DNA of 64,000 bases, taken from assembly GCF_013112485.1 (NCBI RefSeq), contig NZ_JABFHG010000003.1, forward strand, positions 520,146 to 584,145, in the 5' to 3' direction. The notes beneath the pieces are model-generated. The model saw only the letters and a program-made list of their open reading frames with translations. It did no database searches and was not told the origin of the DNA. A program made the translations under genes and the position numbers. The DNA comes from Roseicella sp. DB1501 (GTDB lineage: Bacteria > Pseudomonadota > Alphaproteobacteria > Acetobacterales > Acetobacteraceae). Numbering within the stretch: position 1 is the stretch's first letter; every line of letters begins with the position of its first letter. This document shows positions 1-7,224 of the stretch, piece after piece.

Positions 1-221
1 ACCATCGAATAGCCGGGGACGACGATGGTCCCGTTGGGCTTGCCATGAAACAGGCCGATCCTGGCCGTCTTGACCTGGATGCGGCTGTACCGGCCTTCCC
101 AGTGCGCCACCATGTCGAAGCTGTGGTCGTGGCCCACCGGGACCAGCACGGCGGCGCCAAGCTCGATCAGGCGGCGCTGGACTGCCAGCTCCGACATCAG
201 GCCGCGCTGGGTGGTCTTCAC
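1..221 (-). CDS. PD-(D/E)XK endonuclease-like protein (3' part outside window)
   Basis: The first 73 residues are visible; the gene runs off the left edge. The likely start is a GTG that shares bases with the integrase stop (GTGA overlap), so the two are probably co-translated. The peptide has a helical start (GLMSELAVQRRLIELGA), then a strand VLVPVGHDHSFD and the string RIQVK, which fits the D...(E/Q)xK core of PD-(D/E)XK nucleases of the group I intron endonuclease / Holliday-resolvase-like type (PF11645 style). The rest of the domain cannot be seen. Position next to the integrase suggests it belongs to the element, but its role is not known. Confidence 0.62.
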   Translation of the reverse strand, partial: MKTTQRGLMSELAVQRRLIELGAAVLVPVGHDHSFDMVAHWEGRYSRIQVKTARIGLFHGKPNGTIVVPGYSM

Positions 222-1324
222 CGCATGCGCCGCACCCGGATCTTCGCTTCGCCTACCGGCTGGGCGATCCGTCCGATGGCCGAGGTCGCCGCGACCAGGG
301 CATCCGGGGAGTAATGGCCGTACACCTTCTGGATCATGGTGACATCGCTATGACCGAGGATGCCGGCGATCTCCCACATCGGCACCCTGGCCTGCGCCAT
401 CCAGGTTGCGGCGGTGTGGCGGAGGGTATGCGGGGTCACATTCTCCAGCCCGGCCCGGCGGCAGGCAGCGCGAAAGCCGGTCTTGATGCTCTTCACCGGC
501 GCGCCGGCGAACTCGACGACATAGTCGGATTGGGCGAGTTCGCGTGCCGCCAGCAGGGTCGCCGTCAGTTCCGGCGATATCGGGACACCGCGCGCCCGGC
601 CTTTCCGGCCCGCCCCGGCGCCATAGTCGATCCTGCCATTCTCGAGATCGACCCGGGTCCAGGTCAGGCCGAGGATCGCCCCAGACCGTGCCCCGGTGTG
701 GAGACCGAGGGTGACGAACACCCGGATATGGAAGTCGCCGCAGGCTTCGATCAGGCGGGCGGCCTCGTCCCGCGACAGCCAGCGGTCGCGCGGGGCCACG
801 GACGCCGGGACCTCGACATAGGGGACATCGGCGATCCACTTCTCGTTCTTCGCCCAGCGCAAAGCGGTCCGGAGGAGGCCGAGCTCGCGGATGATCGTGC
901 CGTCCTGCACCGGCTTCCTCCGCCTGGCGCCCGCCGGGCCGACCTCAAAGCCTTCCTCGCGCCGCTGGCGGGTGTACTGCCTGCAAATGTCGCGGGTCAG
1001 GAGATCGGGGATCAGGTCGCCGAGGTGACGCTTAAGGGCGACCGTTGCGAAGCCAAGGCTTTCCGGCGCGGCGAGCGGTCGCTCCAGGTTCTGGGCCCGG
1101 TCGGCCTGATAGCCGTTGAGGATTTCGGCGATGGTCGGGACATCCGGCGCCTGCGGCTTGCCCCAGCCGGCCTCGAAGGCCGCTAACGCCTTTCTCGCTT
1201 CATGCTCATCGCCTGTGCCCGTCGAAACACGGTGAGCGCGTCCTTCCCACCAGAACTCGATGCTGTAGGCGGCGTAGCGCTTGATGAGCTTAAAGCTGGG
1301 GCGGGCGAGCTTGGAGCGTGCCAT
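218..1324 (-). CDS. int: Tyrosine recombinase (phage-type integrase)
   Basis: This 368-residue protein catalyses site-specific integration and excision. An N-terminal DNA-binding arm (residues 1-60, with a GRAHRVSTGTGD turn) is followed by a SAM-like core-binding domain (about 65-170) and a catalytic domain (about 185-350). The catalytic set is visible: R213 in TGARSG, H299-x-x-R302 in HTLRH, H325 in GILGH and the nucleophile Y335 in KVYGHY. Length is normal for the family. The start overlaps the upstream excisionase-like gene by about 140 bp. It lies at the left end of the recognisable element, so an attachment site may lie just outside the window. No tRNA target is visible. Confidence 0.95.
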   Translation of the reverse strand: MARSKLARPSFKLIKRYAAYSIEFWWEGRAHRVSTGTGDEHEARKALAAFEAGWGKPQAPDVPTIAEILNGYQADRAQNLERPLAAPESLGFATVALKRHLGDLIPDLLTRDICRQYTRQRREEGFEVGPAGARRRKPVQDGTIIRELGLLRTALRWAKNEKWIADVPYVEVPASVAPRDRWLSRDEAARLIEACGDFHIRVFVTLGLHTGARSGAILGLTWTRVDLENGRIDYGAGAGRKGRARGVPISPELTATLLAARELAQSDYVVEFAGAPVKSIKTGFRAACRRAGLENVTPHTLRHTAATWMAQARVPMWEIAGILGHSDVTMIQKVYGHYSPDALVAATSAIGRIAQPVGEAKIRVRRMR

Positions 1325-1491
1325 TGTGCGGCCTCGTAAGCCTCGACATCCTCGCGGCGGATGCGGATGGCCGATCCGATCCGCAGATGACCCAGCCGCC
1401 CGGACGCAATGAGATTGTAGACGTGAGTCTGGCTGACCGACCAGCGAAGGGCCAGACTCGAAACCGTGAAGTGGGCGGCTGGGGTCGTCAT
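1183..1491 (-). CDS. Excisionase-like helix-turn-helix protein
   Basis: A 102-residue protein whose first 55 residues form a winged helix-turn-helix of the excisionase/MerR-like class (HTH_17 style): VSSLALRWSVSQTHVYNLI, then GRLGHLRIG and IRIRREDVEAYE. The tail is rich in Ser, Ala and Pro. It sits directly before the integrase and overlaps it by 142 bp in another frame, so the tail or the integrase start could be shorter than drawn. By position it would act as a recombination directionality factor or as a regulator of int. Function is inferred from fold and context only. Confidence 0.8.
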   Translation of the reverse strand: MTTPAAHFTVSSLALRWSVSQTHVYNLIASGRLGHLRIGSAIRIRREDVEAYEAAQWHAPSSPAPALSSSSATPPTASSSGGKDALTVFRRAQAMSMKRERR

Positions 1492-1492
1492 G

Positions 1493-1717
1493 TTACGACA
1501 CCTTGGCGCAGTTCACCTCGGCTTGCAGCGCGACCAGGTGCGCCATGTGCAGGAAGTCGACGACCTTCAGATGGTCCGGCGTCGTGGTGTGGAGGGCGTG
1601 CACCTGAAAGGCGTGGCCGATCAGCAGATGCAGCACTGTGCGTACGTCGGCGCGATCTGCCGCAGCCTTATGGATGAGATCGATCAGATCGTCTTCGAAC
1701 ATCTCGTTGGCGTCCAT
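1493..1717 (-). CDS. Small protein of unknown function upstream of xis-like gene
   Basis: 74 residues, His- and Asp-rich, predicted mostly helical (DDLIDLIHKAAADRADVRTV). A strong Shine-Dalgarno (GGAAGGAGG) lies 5-6 bases before the ATG, and the stop lies 1-2 bases from the excisionase-like start. It therefore looks like the first gene of the xis-int unit. I do not recognise a family. The good ribosome site and tight spacing are the main support. Confidence 0.6.
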   Translation of the reverse strand: MDANEMFEDDLIDLIHKAAADRADVRTVLHLLIGHAFQVHALHTTTPDHLKVVDFLHMAHLVALQAEVNCAKVS

Positions 1718-1776
1718 CGTAGCCTCCTTCCAATGCGTGGAAGTCTAACCACTCCCTCTCAGACATAGCCTGGACA

Positions 1777-1992
1777 TCAGATCACCTCGAATCCAACGAT
1801 CTCCGCCTTTCCATCCCGCTCGGCACGATCGAACACCTGGCGCTTTGCCTCGTCGGACAAGACCAGCTTGGCCCTCGACAAAAGAGATTTGAGCCAATCC
1901 TGATCACCCGGATGAACCAGTATGCACATTGGGAACGTGCCCCTGATGTCTGCGGGGGCTTTGCGAAATTCCACCGACACAATGGTATGCAT
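1777..1992 (-). CDS. Small protein of unknown function downstream of relaxase
   Basis: 71 residues beginning MHTIVSVEF. I chose this ATG over upstream in-frame ones because an AGGAG ribosome site sits six bases before it. The peptide has alternating strands and helices (MCILVHPGDQDWLKSLLS, KRQVFDRAERDGKAEIVGF), which looks like a compact alpha/beta fold. It follows the relaxase closely and is probably in the mob operon. No family recognised. Confidence 0.6.
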   Translation of the reverse strand: MHTIVSVEFRKAPADIRGTFPMCILVHPGDQDWLKSLLSRAKLVLSDEAKRQVFDRAERDGKAEIVGFEVI

Positions 1993-2018
1993 GGCGCTCT
2001 CCTGTTTCGTGTGGGACA

Positions 2019-3311
2019 TCACCGCTCCCAACCATGACCGTCAGCGCGGTCCGGCGTGCTGAGCGCCCTGGCCAGATCCTCGGCGGAGGGTTGCTGCTGG
2101 AACGTCGAAAGGTCGGGAAGCGTAGGTTCGGCGACGCGGGTGAACTCGGTCTGCATGTCCTGGCCCGCTTCCCAAGCCCGCAACTCCTTCTGCTCGGCGC
2201 GCTCCTGCTGCTTGTGTTCGGCGCTTTGTGCCTTGAACGCCTTCGAGTAGGCCGCGCGCGCGGCATTCAGCTCCTTGTTCATCTCCTTGTTTAGTTCCTT
2301 GGCCGCGATGCTGCGCGGCACCCGGCTCAGAATATCCTTGGCGTGTTCGGCAAGGGTCTTCCCTGCGCCAGCGATCTTCTGGTGATCGGTCATCGTCCGA
2401 TGTACCCGGTCGGGCAGGGTGTGCAGGTTCTGCTTCAGGGCGGCGGCCAGCTTCATCCATTCCCGCTTGCGCGGCTTGCCTTTGAAGGCCCGTTCCTGCT
2501 CGCCGATGGCGTGCAGCGCCGGCACGAATTTCATTCGGATCCGCAGCATCTTCTCCGTGTGCTTTGTGCGGGCTTCCCTCCTGTCCTGGTGACGCTTGAG
2601 GCGGGCGGCGTGGTGCCGCTTGTTGATCTCCTCGCGCGTCTCCCGCGGCTTGGCCTTACGGTCCAGCTTCGGCTTCTCCTTGGCCGGTTCCTTGGCCGGC
2701 TCCTTCGCCGGCTCGACGGTGTAATTCCCGCTCTTGAGGATTGCTCGCAGCTCTTCGAAGCCCTTACCGATGTCGAACTGGTCTTTCTCGAATTCCATCA
2801 TCCTCTCCATCTTGGCTGCGCGTTTTGGGGTTCTGATCTCGTGGGCGAGCTCGTAGCGGTGCGCCCAGCGGCTCAGCTTGCGGCGGTCATGGGACAGGTC
2901 GGCCATCCGGCCGGTCGTCGGATGGACCGCGTTGACGATGAGATGGACGTGGCGATGCTTGCGCTCGGTATGCTCGACAATGACGCACTGATGGTCCTGC
3001 AAGCCCATCTCGGTCAGGACCGACTTCGCCGTATCCAGCATGTGCGCCTTGGTCGGCTTCTCGTCCGGGTGCCAACTCAGGCTGATCGTGTAGATCGGCT
3101 TCTCCGGGACGCGACTGGTGATCCGGCCTTCCAGGCGCGCCCGCAGGAGAGGAGCGGCTGCGACGGTGATGTCCATCTCAAGCGCGGCATTGGGCCCGAC
3201 ATTGAGATGCGCGACGAAGCCGACGCGGTCCCTGCCCTTGCCGTCCTTGTCGTGTGTCGCGTAGCCGATGGCCTTGGACGCGCTGGCGCCACTGTTGGTC
3301 TGGACGATCAT
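2019..3311 (-). CDS. mobA: MobA/VirD2-type conjugative relaxase
   Basis: 430 residues. The N-terminal relaxase domain (about 1-165) carries a likely catalytic tyrosine Y17 (AIGYATHD) and the metal-binding triad H119, H121, H123 followed by N127 in KHRHVHLIVN, the hallmark of MOBP/MOBQ-like relaxases. Residues 200-215 hold a short AKEP repeat, and the C-terminal half is highly charged, Lys/Arg/Glu-rich and probably coiled coil. It would nick oriT, stay covalently bound to the 5' end and be delivered through a coupling protein such as the one at 20.2-21.8 kb. Its ATG overlaps the MobC stop (ATGA), so the pair is translationally coupled. Confidence 0.93.
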   Translation of the reverse strand: MIVQTNSGASASKAIGYATHDKDGKGRDRVGFVAHLNVGPNAALEMDITVAAAPLLRARLEGRITSRVPEKPIYTISLSWHPDEKPTKAHMLDTAKSVLTEMGLQDHQCVIVEHTERKHRHVHLIVNAVHPTTGRMADLSHDRRKLSRWAHRYELAHEIRTPKRAAKMERMMEFEKDQFDIGKGFEELRAILKSGNYTVEPAKEPAKEPAKEKPKLDRKAKPRETREEINKRHHAARLKRHQDRREARTKHTEKMLRIRMKFVPALHAIGEQERAFKGKPRKREWMKLAAALKQNLHTLPDRVHRTMTDHQKIAGAGKTLAEHAKDILSRVPRSIAAKELNKEMNKELNAARAAYSKAFKAQSAEHKQQERAEQKELRAWEAGQDMQTEFTRVAEPTLPDLSTFQQQPSAEDLARALSTPDRADGHGWER

Positions 3312-3583
3312 CTGAGCATGGCGATCACGCCAGCGATTCGCTCGGCGACGGCAGGATGCTCCAGAGCGATCCGCGCCAGGTCATGCAGGGCGAGAGGATT
3401 GACCGCCGGCCGCTCCACTCCGGCGAGGTGGGACCTGACGTAGGCCGAGACCGTCAGGCCGGCGGAAAAGGCGGCGTTCTCCAGCTCGGCCATCTCGGCG
3501 TCGTTCAGGCGCACGGTGATGGGGAAGGCGCGTTTATCGGCCTTATGAGGTCGTCCGCCCCGGTTTTTGTTAGACGAAATCAT
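3308..3583 (-). CDS. mobC: MobC-like relaxosome accessory protein (ribbon-helix-helix)
   Basis: 91 residues. A basic N-terminus (GGRPHKADKR) leads into a strand PITVRL and helices NDAEMAELENAAFSAGLTV and SAYVRSHL, the pattern of MobC/ribbon-helix-helix plasmid mobilization proteins. The C-terminal helix ends HPAVAERIAGVIAML. MobC proteins bind near nic and help the relaxase open oriT. It is first in a two-gene mob operon, and the 210 bp upstream of its start is the natural place for oriT. Confidence 0.88.
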   Translation of the reverse strand: MISSNKNRGGRPHKADKRAFPITVRLNDAEMAELENAAFSAGLTVSAYVRSHLAGVERPAVNPLALHDLARIALEHPAVAERIAGVIAMLR

Positions 3584-3795
3584 ACCTTGAAAGTCCGATG
3601 CCGGTCCGACCTCTAAACCATCATTGCGGACAAAGACTGGACATTACCGATACGGGGCGTCTCGGATGGGATTAAACGATGGTTCGGCTGGGGAAAATAT
3701 AGGCGATGCACATATCCATAACCCGCCGGAGTGCCCGCAAGAGGCATGACGGAGGCGGGTTGTGGAGATGTGTGCAGGCGGGGGAGTGAGGGCGT
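3584..3795. other. Non-coding region, candidate oriT
   Basis: No gene is seen in these 212 bp between mobC and the HTH regulator. It contains an imperfect hairpin with arms ACCCGCC (3721-3727) and GGCGGGT (3754-3760), plus short AT-rich stretches near 3690-3720. Mob genes of this type usually lie beside their oriT, so the region is a reasonable oriT candidate. A nic consensus cannot be identified by eye. The hairpin could also be a terminator for the regulator gene. Confidence 0.4.
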
Positions 3796-4017
3796 TTAAA
3801 CAGCTTCCGGACGCGGCGTGAATCTGGTCACCGTCTCCCGCTGGAAGCCAAGGCATTCAGCAAGCCGGTCCGTCATTGGCTCCCGGCCATTCAGAACATT
3901 GCTAACAAAGCCAGCCGCAAATGAATGATTGCGCGCAAACGCTCGAACGCCACCAGCGTCCACCGTGGCTTTCTTCAAAAGCTTTATGATCTCAGGTTCC
4001 TTCAGCGCGCGGGCCAT
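3796..4017 (-). CDS. Cro/CI-like or YdaS-like repressor
   Basis: 73 residues: a single helix-turn-helix with GGVRAFARNHSFAAGFVSNV as helices 2-3 and MTDRLAECLGF as a closing helix, typical of small Cro/YdaS DNA-binding proteins. It is transcribed away from the large plus-strand phage-type gene run that starts at 4161. The 143 bp between them contain a perfect 10-bp inverted repeat. The likely job is to repress the plus-strand promoter and its own, as in lysogeny control. No protease domain is present, so it would not respond directly to RecA. Confidence 0.78.
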   Translation of the reverse strand: MARALKEPEIIKLLKKATVDAGGVRAFARNHSFAAGFVSNVLNGREPMTDRLAECLGFQRETVTRFTPRPEAV

Positions 4018-4045
4018 GTATCCTCATTAGCTATACGACCATTAT

Positions 4046-4086
4046 AAGCACAAAAAGAACGCAATTTAATTTCGTATTTTGTGCTT
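4046..4086. promoter_or_regulatory. Inverted repeat, candidate operator of the divergent promoter region
   Basis: Perfect 10-bp arms AAGCACAAAA (4046-4055) and TTTTGTGCTT (4077-4086) are separated by 21 bp, giving a centre-to-centre distance of 31 bp or about three helical turns. They lie between the HTH repressor and the first plus-strand phage gene. A TATACGA-type string occurs on both sides (near 4032 and 4110). Confidence 0.5.
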
Positions 4087-4160
4087 CTGAAGTGACGTTT
4101 AGTTGGATACGATACAGCCATTAAACTTGTAAAGCGCATAGACGCAGAAAGAAGGAGATT

Positions 4161-4751
4161 ATGGGTACCCGTGGTGCATTTGGCTTTAGAGTGAACGAAC
4201 AAGACAAATTATTGTACAATCATTTTGACAGTTATCCGGAAGGGTTGGGCGAGGACATGATTGCTTTTGCCCGGAAGATTGCGACCGACGTTCCGAAATA
4301 TCGATCCTTAGCGGAAAACCTTCGAATGGTTGATCCAGATTCTACGCCGGATATTGAGACCGTCGAAAGGGCCGCACAAGCTGGTTTACATGATTTGACT
4401 GTCTCTAACAGATCAACAACAGATTGGTATTGTGTTCTTCGCAATCTCCAAGGTGAACCCGAAAAAACGCTGGAGTTCGGCATTGCTACCAGTGGCGGAA
4501 ACGACTTCGTGGCAGATTCTTTATTCTGCGAATGGGCATATATCATCAATTTCGACACTGGCGAGATTGAGATTTACAAGGGGTTCAATACGGACCCTGC
4601 CGCCGCCGGGAGATATGCAAGCCTAAAGGATAAGGGCGATGGCGTCGAATATTTTGGCGTCCGCCTTCTTGGAACCTTTCCCTTGTATGACATCCCCGAA
4701 GATTGGCAGGGCAAGCTTTTGCCGCCGAATGTGGACGAAGAAGCCGCATAG
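4161..4751 (+). CDS. Conserved phage protein of the MGTRGAFGFR type
   Basis: 196 residues. The opening MGTRGAFGFR...LYNHFDSYPEGLG is the signature of a small family seen in many tailed phages and prophages, of unknown function. The middle has WYCVLRNLQGEPEKTLEFG and the end WAYIINFDTGEIEIYKGF, a beta-rich pattern. The ribosome site GAAGGAG is strong. It is the first gene of the long plus-strand block and lies opposite the repressor, so it is probably expressed early. Codon use is more AT-rich than the mob genes. Confidence 0.8.
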   Translation: MGTRGAFGFRVNEQDKLLYNHFDSYPEGLGEDMIAFARKIATDVPKYRSLAENLRMVDPDSTPDIETVERAAQAGLHDLTVSNRSTTDWYCVLRNLQGEPEKTLEFGIATSGGNDFVADSLFCEWAYIINFDTGEIEIYKGFNTDPAAAGRYASLKDKGDGVEYFGVRLLGTFPLYDIPEDWQGKLLPPNVDEEAA

Positions 4752-4785
4752 ACGATGCGAATAAAACAACGCAATAAAATGTCGC

Positions 4786-4820
4786 GTATAACGCTTTGCT
4801 TTTAGTGTTAAGCGTTATAC
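4786..4820. promoter_or_regulatory. Perfect 11-bp inverted repeat upstream of gene at 4859
   Basis: Arms GTATAACGCTT (4786-4796) and AAGCGTTATAC (4810-4820) flank a 13-bp spacer. The string TACGATACA directly after it is shared with the 4110 region (GGATACGATACA), which suggests a shared promoter or operator element. It may also form a hairpin, but no T-run follows, so a terminator is less likely. Confidence 0.5.
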
Positions 4821-4858
4821 GATACATACAGATAAACAAACACAAAGAGGAAACGCCA

Positions 4859-5197
4859 ATGACCCGCGCCGAACAAATCAAATCCCAAATGGACAATATG
4901 CTTTTGTCCCATGATGCCCTGTTCACCGTACCTGCTCTGGCCGCTGAATACGATGCCCTGTCTGCTGAACTGCGGGCCTTGAACCGTGGTGAAGCCTATA
5001 AGCCTTACGACATGAAACGGGCAGGGCTGGAAGCGAACGTCACTTTCGCGGCAAACAAGGTGCGGGATGAACTGCATAAGCTGCGCTGGCTGCTCAAGGT
5101 CGGCGGAACGGCTGAAAACCTTGCCTATGGTCGTGAAGGTGTCGCGCTGTTCTGGGACCAATACCGGGCGGCTCGTCGTGAACTGGTAGCGGCATAA
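4859..5197 (+). CDS. Hypothetical helical protein
   Basis: 112 residues from the ATG preceded by AGAGGAAA. It is mostly alpha-helical (AEQIKSQMDNMLLSHDALF, LAAEYDALSAELRALNRGE) with a C-terminal helical half ending WDQYRAARRELVAA. I do not recognise the family. It follows the 11-bp inverted repeat at 4786-4820, which may control it, and starts a tight run of small genes. Confidence 0.68.
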   Translation: MTRAEQIKSQMDNMLLSHDALFTVPALAAEYDALSAELRALNRGEAYKPYDMKRAGLEANVTFAANKVRDELHKLRWLLKVGGTAENLAYGREGVALFWDQYRAARRELVAA

Positions 5198-5207
5198 GGG
5201 GGCGGGG

Positions 5208-5486
5208 ATGACCATTCAGCAAGCCGCCGAAGCCCTGCACCAAACCTGCATTGGAGCCGGTGAGGTTTATGCGAGCGTGAAAGCCAACATCAACGCCAGC
5301 CAAGACCGAGATATAGCGGAAATGAGGATAGCAACCTGCCATCACTTCCCGCCGATCCCGGACCGTCGTTATGACTGGTCTGCCTGCTATGAAGGAACCG
5401 AAGAAAGCGGACCTTTCGGATGGGGACCGACGAAATATCAAGCCGTGCTCGACCTGATAAACAACCATGATCGCCCGGGGAATTGA
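5208..5486 (+). CDS. Small conserved phage protein
   Basis: 92 residues. The middle string PPIPDRRYDWSACYEG and the end GPFGWGPTKYQAVLDLI match a recurrent phage pattern (IPxRxxDWxA...GxGxTxxEAxxDL) of unknown function. A GGGGCGGGG ribosome-site-like stretch precedes the ATG. It lies 10 bp after the previous gene. Confidence 0.68.
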   Translation: MTIQQAAEALHQTCIGAGEVYASVKANINASQDRDIAEMRIATCHHFPPIPDRRYDWSACYEGTEESGPFGWGPTKYQAVLDLINNHDRPGN

Positions 5487-5489
5487 GGC

Positions 5490-5612
5490 ATGAGCTTAGA
5501 CCGCTGCAAAGCCTGCTGCACCATCGTCGATACCGATCTGGACGATGAAGCCTATGACTTCGATGTATGCCTCTGCGGCGGGTGCCGCGAGGGCCGGGTG
5601 ATCGACCCGTGA
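5490..5612 (+). CDS. Small zinc-ribbon-like protein (40 residues)
   Basis: A 40-residue frame from ATG 5490 with two cysteine clusters, RCKACC near the start and CLCGGCR near the end, consistent with one zinc site. The stop overlaps the next GTG start (GTGA), which supports translation. Similar tiny Cys-rich proteins are common in phage early regions. No function can be assigned. Confidence 0.6.
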   Translation: MSLDRCKACCTIVDTDLDDEAYDFDVCLCGGCREGRVIDP

Positions 5613-5791
5613 CCCGCAAGCTGACTATCTGGGAAGCGTTGGCCGTCAAGCTTGGCCGGGAACCAACACACGCGGAAGCCTGCGCCGAGGTGAGGCGTAT
5701 TCTGAAGGGGCCAACGTGGGGAAACTGTCACGGCAACGGCGACCGTGAGGGAATGTTTAAACGCCCTGGGGGAGAGAAGCAGGGGCGATGA
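5609..5791 (+). CDS. Small conserved phage protein (TIWEALAVKLGREPTHAEACAEV)
   Basis: 60 residues from GTG 5609, chosen because it overlaps the preceding stop and excludes an upstream out-of-context extension. The core KLTIWEALAVKLGREP then HAEACAEVRRIL is an amphipathic helical pair found in phage and plasmid small proteins. The last 10 residues are encoded by a stretch able to fold as a hairpin (5762-5787) that also holds the next gene's ribosome site. Confidence 0.58.
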   Translation: MTRKLTIWEALAVKLGREPTHAEACAEVRRILKGPTWGNCHGNGDREGMFKRPGGEKQGR

Positions 5792-6042
5792 TAGTTACGA
5801 CAACGTTTAATCCTGGTAGCTACTGGCAGTTCGGCGCGGTTGGTCGTTGGAAGTATGTCGCCAAGGTCTACGATGTTCCGTCGAGCTTCGGTATCGCTGG
5901 TGGTCGCATCTCGGTTTTATCGCTGACCAATGCCGCCGGGCGCGAAGTGCTGAACTATAATCGGGGCTGGGATGCCAAGCCTAAATTTTATCAATTGCGA
6001 TTGCGACGCGCGGTGCGGGCCGTGCTGAATGAATATCGATAG
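5788..6042 (+). CDS. Hypothetical beta-rich protein
   Basis: 84 residues, starting with an ATGA overlap on the previous gene. It has aromatic and strand-rich segments (NPGSYWQFGAVGRWKYVAKVY, GGRISVLSLTNAAGREVLNY) and a basic C-terminal helix (LRLRRAVRAVLNEY). No family recognised. Confidence 0.6.
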   Translation: MIVTTTFNPGSYWQFGAVGRWKYVAKVYDVPSSFGIAGGRISVLSLTNAAGREVLNYNRGWDAKPKFYQLRLRRAVRAVLNEYR

Positions 6043-6053
6043 ACCGTGCAAAC

Positions 6054-6065
6054 GCCCTGAGGGGC
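6054..6065 (+). promoter_or_regulatory. Intercistronic leader hairpin
   Basis: GCCC-TGAG-GGGC stem-loop, preceded by ACCGTGCAAAC and followed by AGGAAGAAGGAGACG and the ATG at 6081. It is one of at least 13 copies of the recurring hairpin plus ribosome-site element. Confidence 0.5.
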
Positions 6066-6080
6066 AGGAAGAAGGAGACG

Positions 6081-6410
6081 ATGAACGCCGAAGACATTAG
6101 AGCAAACCATTATGCCCGCCTGAACGATTACCGCAACACCCGCGAATATGCGGAATGGTATCGATCCATTAGTGGTGAGCCGCCCGCTGGAGAGCGCCCG
6201 TCATTGCTCGGGCAACGCTGGGAAATCGACGAAGCCATTTACGACGAATTTTTGAACATGATGCCGCCCCTGCATTGGCGCGGTGGGTCCTTCTATTGCA
6301 TGGAAGAATGCTTCGACGATTACCATGCGAAGTTCAGCCGCGAAGGGGGTCAATATTTCTGTGAATATGCACGGTTGCCGCGTCCTGCTGGGCCGGCGCT
6401 GGAGCTATAG
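6081..6410 (+). CDS. DUF1419-like protein
   Basis: 109 residues. The layout Y..R...Y......GER......QRWEIDEAIYDEFLNMMPPLHWRGGSFYCMEE...FS...GQYFCEYARL resembles DUF1419 proteins of alphaproteobacterial plasmids and phages, whose function is unknown. The C-terminus holds two cysteines. A strong GAAGGAG site precedes the ATG, itself behind a leader hairpin. Confidence 0.68.
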   Translation: MNAEDIRANHYARLNDYRNTREYAEWYRSISGEPPAGERPSLLGQRWEIDEAIYDEFLNMMPPLHWRGGSFYCMEECFDDYHAKFSREGGQYFCEYARLPRPAGPALEL

Positions 6411-6425
6411 GACGTTTAACAGCCG

Positions 6426-6442
6426 CCACCGGGCTTTGGTGG
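6426..6442 (+). promoter_or_regulatory. Intercistronic leader hairpin
   Basis: CCACC-GGGCTTT-GGTGG, with the 3' arm abutting AGAAAG and the ATGATG start of the next gene at 6449. Upstream lies ACGTTTAAC, a variant of the AAACGCC string seen before several copies. Confidence 0.6.
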
Positions 6443-6448
6443 AGAAAG

Positions 6449-7177
6449 ATGATGGGGATCGTGCCTAACCATGTAACTACGCGCTGCACCGTAACCGGAC
6501 CTAAAGAGGAAGTGGACAGGTTCCGCGCTCTTGTGATCCACAAGAACCCTGCCGATGCCGAAGAGCCAGGCTTTGACTTTGAGGCCATTATTCCGATGCC
6601 CGCCTGCATCAAGAACTCCGAATCCAGCTCCACGGCGGAGGAAGGAATGCAGTTGATAATAGACCGTGGAGAGAGTTCATCGAACTTTCGTCAATCGACA
6701 TTGTACCCGGCCCAAATCTACCGCATTCGCGACGATGTTGGAATGCCAACCGACAAATGGCGCACGGTCGCAGATGCATACCTGAAAAAGCACCCTGGCG
6801 TTGAGGAACAAGGCAAAAATAGAATGCAAGCTTTGCTCGAAACCGGCCACGCTGACTGGTATTCGTGGAGCATTGCGAATTGGGGTACGAAGTGGAACAG
6901 CTACTCATTCTCGATTGACGCCGAGGAGCCGCTGTCGTTCAGATTTGATACCGCATGGAACTTTCCAACACCAGTGTTTGAAAAACTGGCCGCGGATTTT
7001 CCCGGCCTACGGTTCGACTGTGTTTGCTTTGATGAGGGGTGGAATTTTGCCGGGCGTGGCTGCTTCAATCCCGGCCCCGGCGATGAACCATTCGATACAT
7101 GCGACGCGACCGACGCTCTTTACGAGCGCGTATATGGTCACGCGCCAGAACGCGATGACGAAGACGAAGTCGCCTAA
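6449..7177 (+). CDS. Api92-like / YubB ferredoxin-fold phage protein
   Basis: 242 residues. It begins PNHVTTRCTVTGPKEEVDRFR, then FDFEAIIPMP, and later WSIANWGTKWNSYSF, the conserved signature of Api92-like (DUF1281/YubB) proteins of phages and conjugative plasmids. The domain is an alpha/beta ferredoxin-like fold of unknown biochemical function. Either of two adjacent ATGs could be used. It lies directly after a leader hairpin. Confidence 0.8.
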   Translation: MMGIVPNHVTTRCTVTGPKEEVDRFRALVIHKNPADAEEPGFDFEAIIPMPACIKNSESSSTAEEGMQLIIDRGESSSNFRQSTLYPAQIYRIRDDVGMPTDKWRTVADAYLKKHPGVEEQGKNRMQALLETGHADWYSWSIANWGTKWNSYSFSIDAEEPLSFRFDTAWNFPTPVFEKLAADFPGLRFDCVCFDEGWNFAGRGCFNPGPGDEPFDTCDATDALYERVYGHAPERDDEDEVA

Positions 7178-7224
7178 CCTCTTCAAACAACCTGCGTCCG
7201 GGTGAATGGCGAGAAAGAGAGGAG

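Noticed and set aside
314..1186. Open frame of 290 codons on the plus strand
   Set aside because: Antisense to the integrase, which has all catalytic residues; composition is that of a shadow frame in GC-rich DNA.
2343..3443. Open frame of 366 codons on the plus strand
   Set aside because: Antisense to the relaxase, whose HxHxH motif is intact; no family signal.
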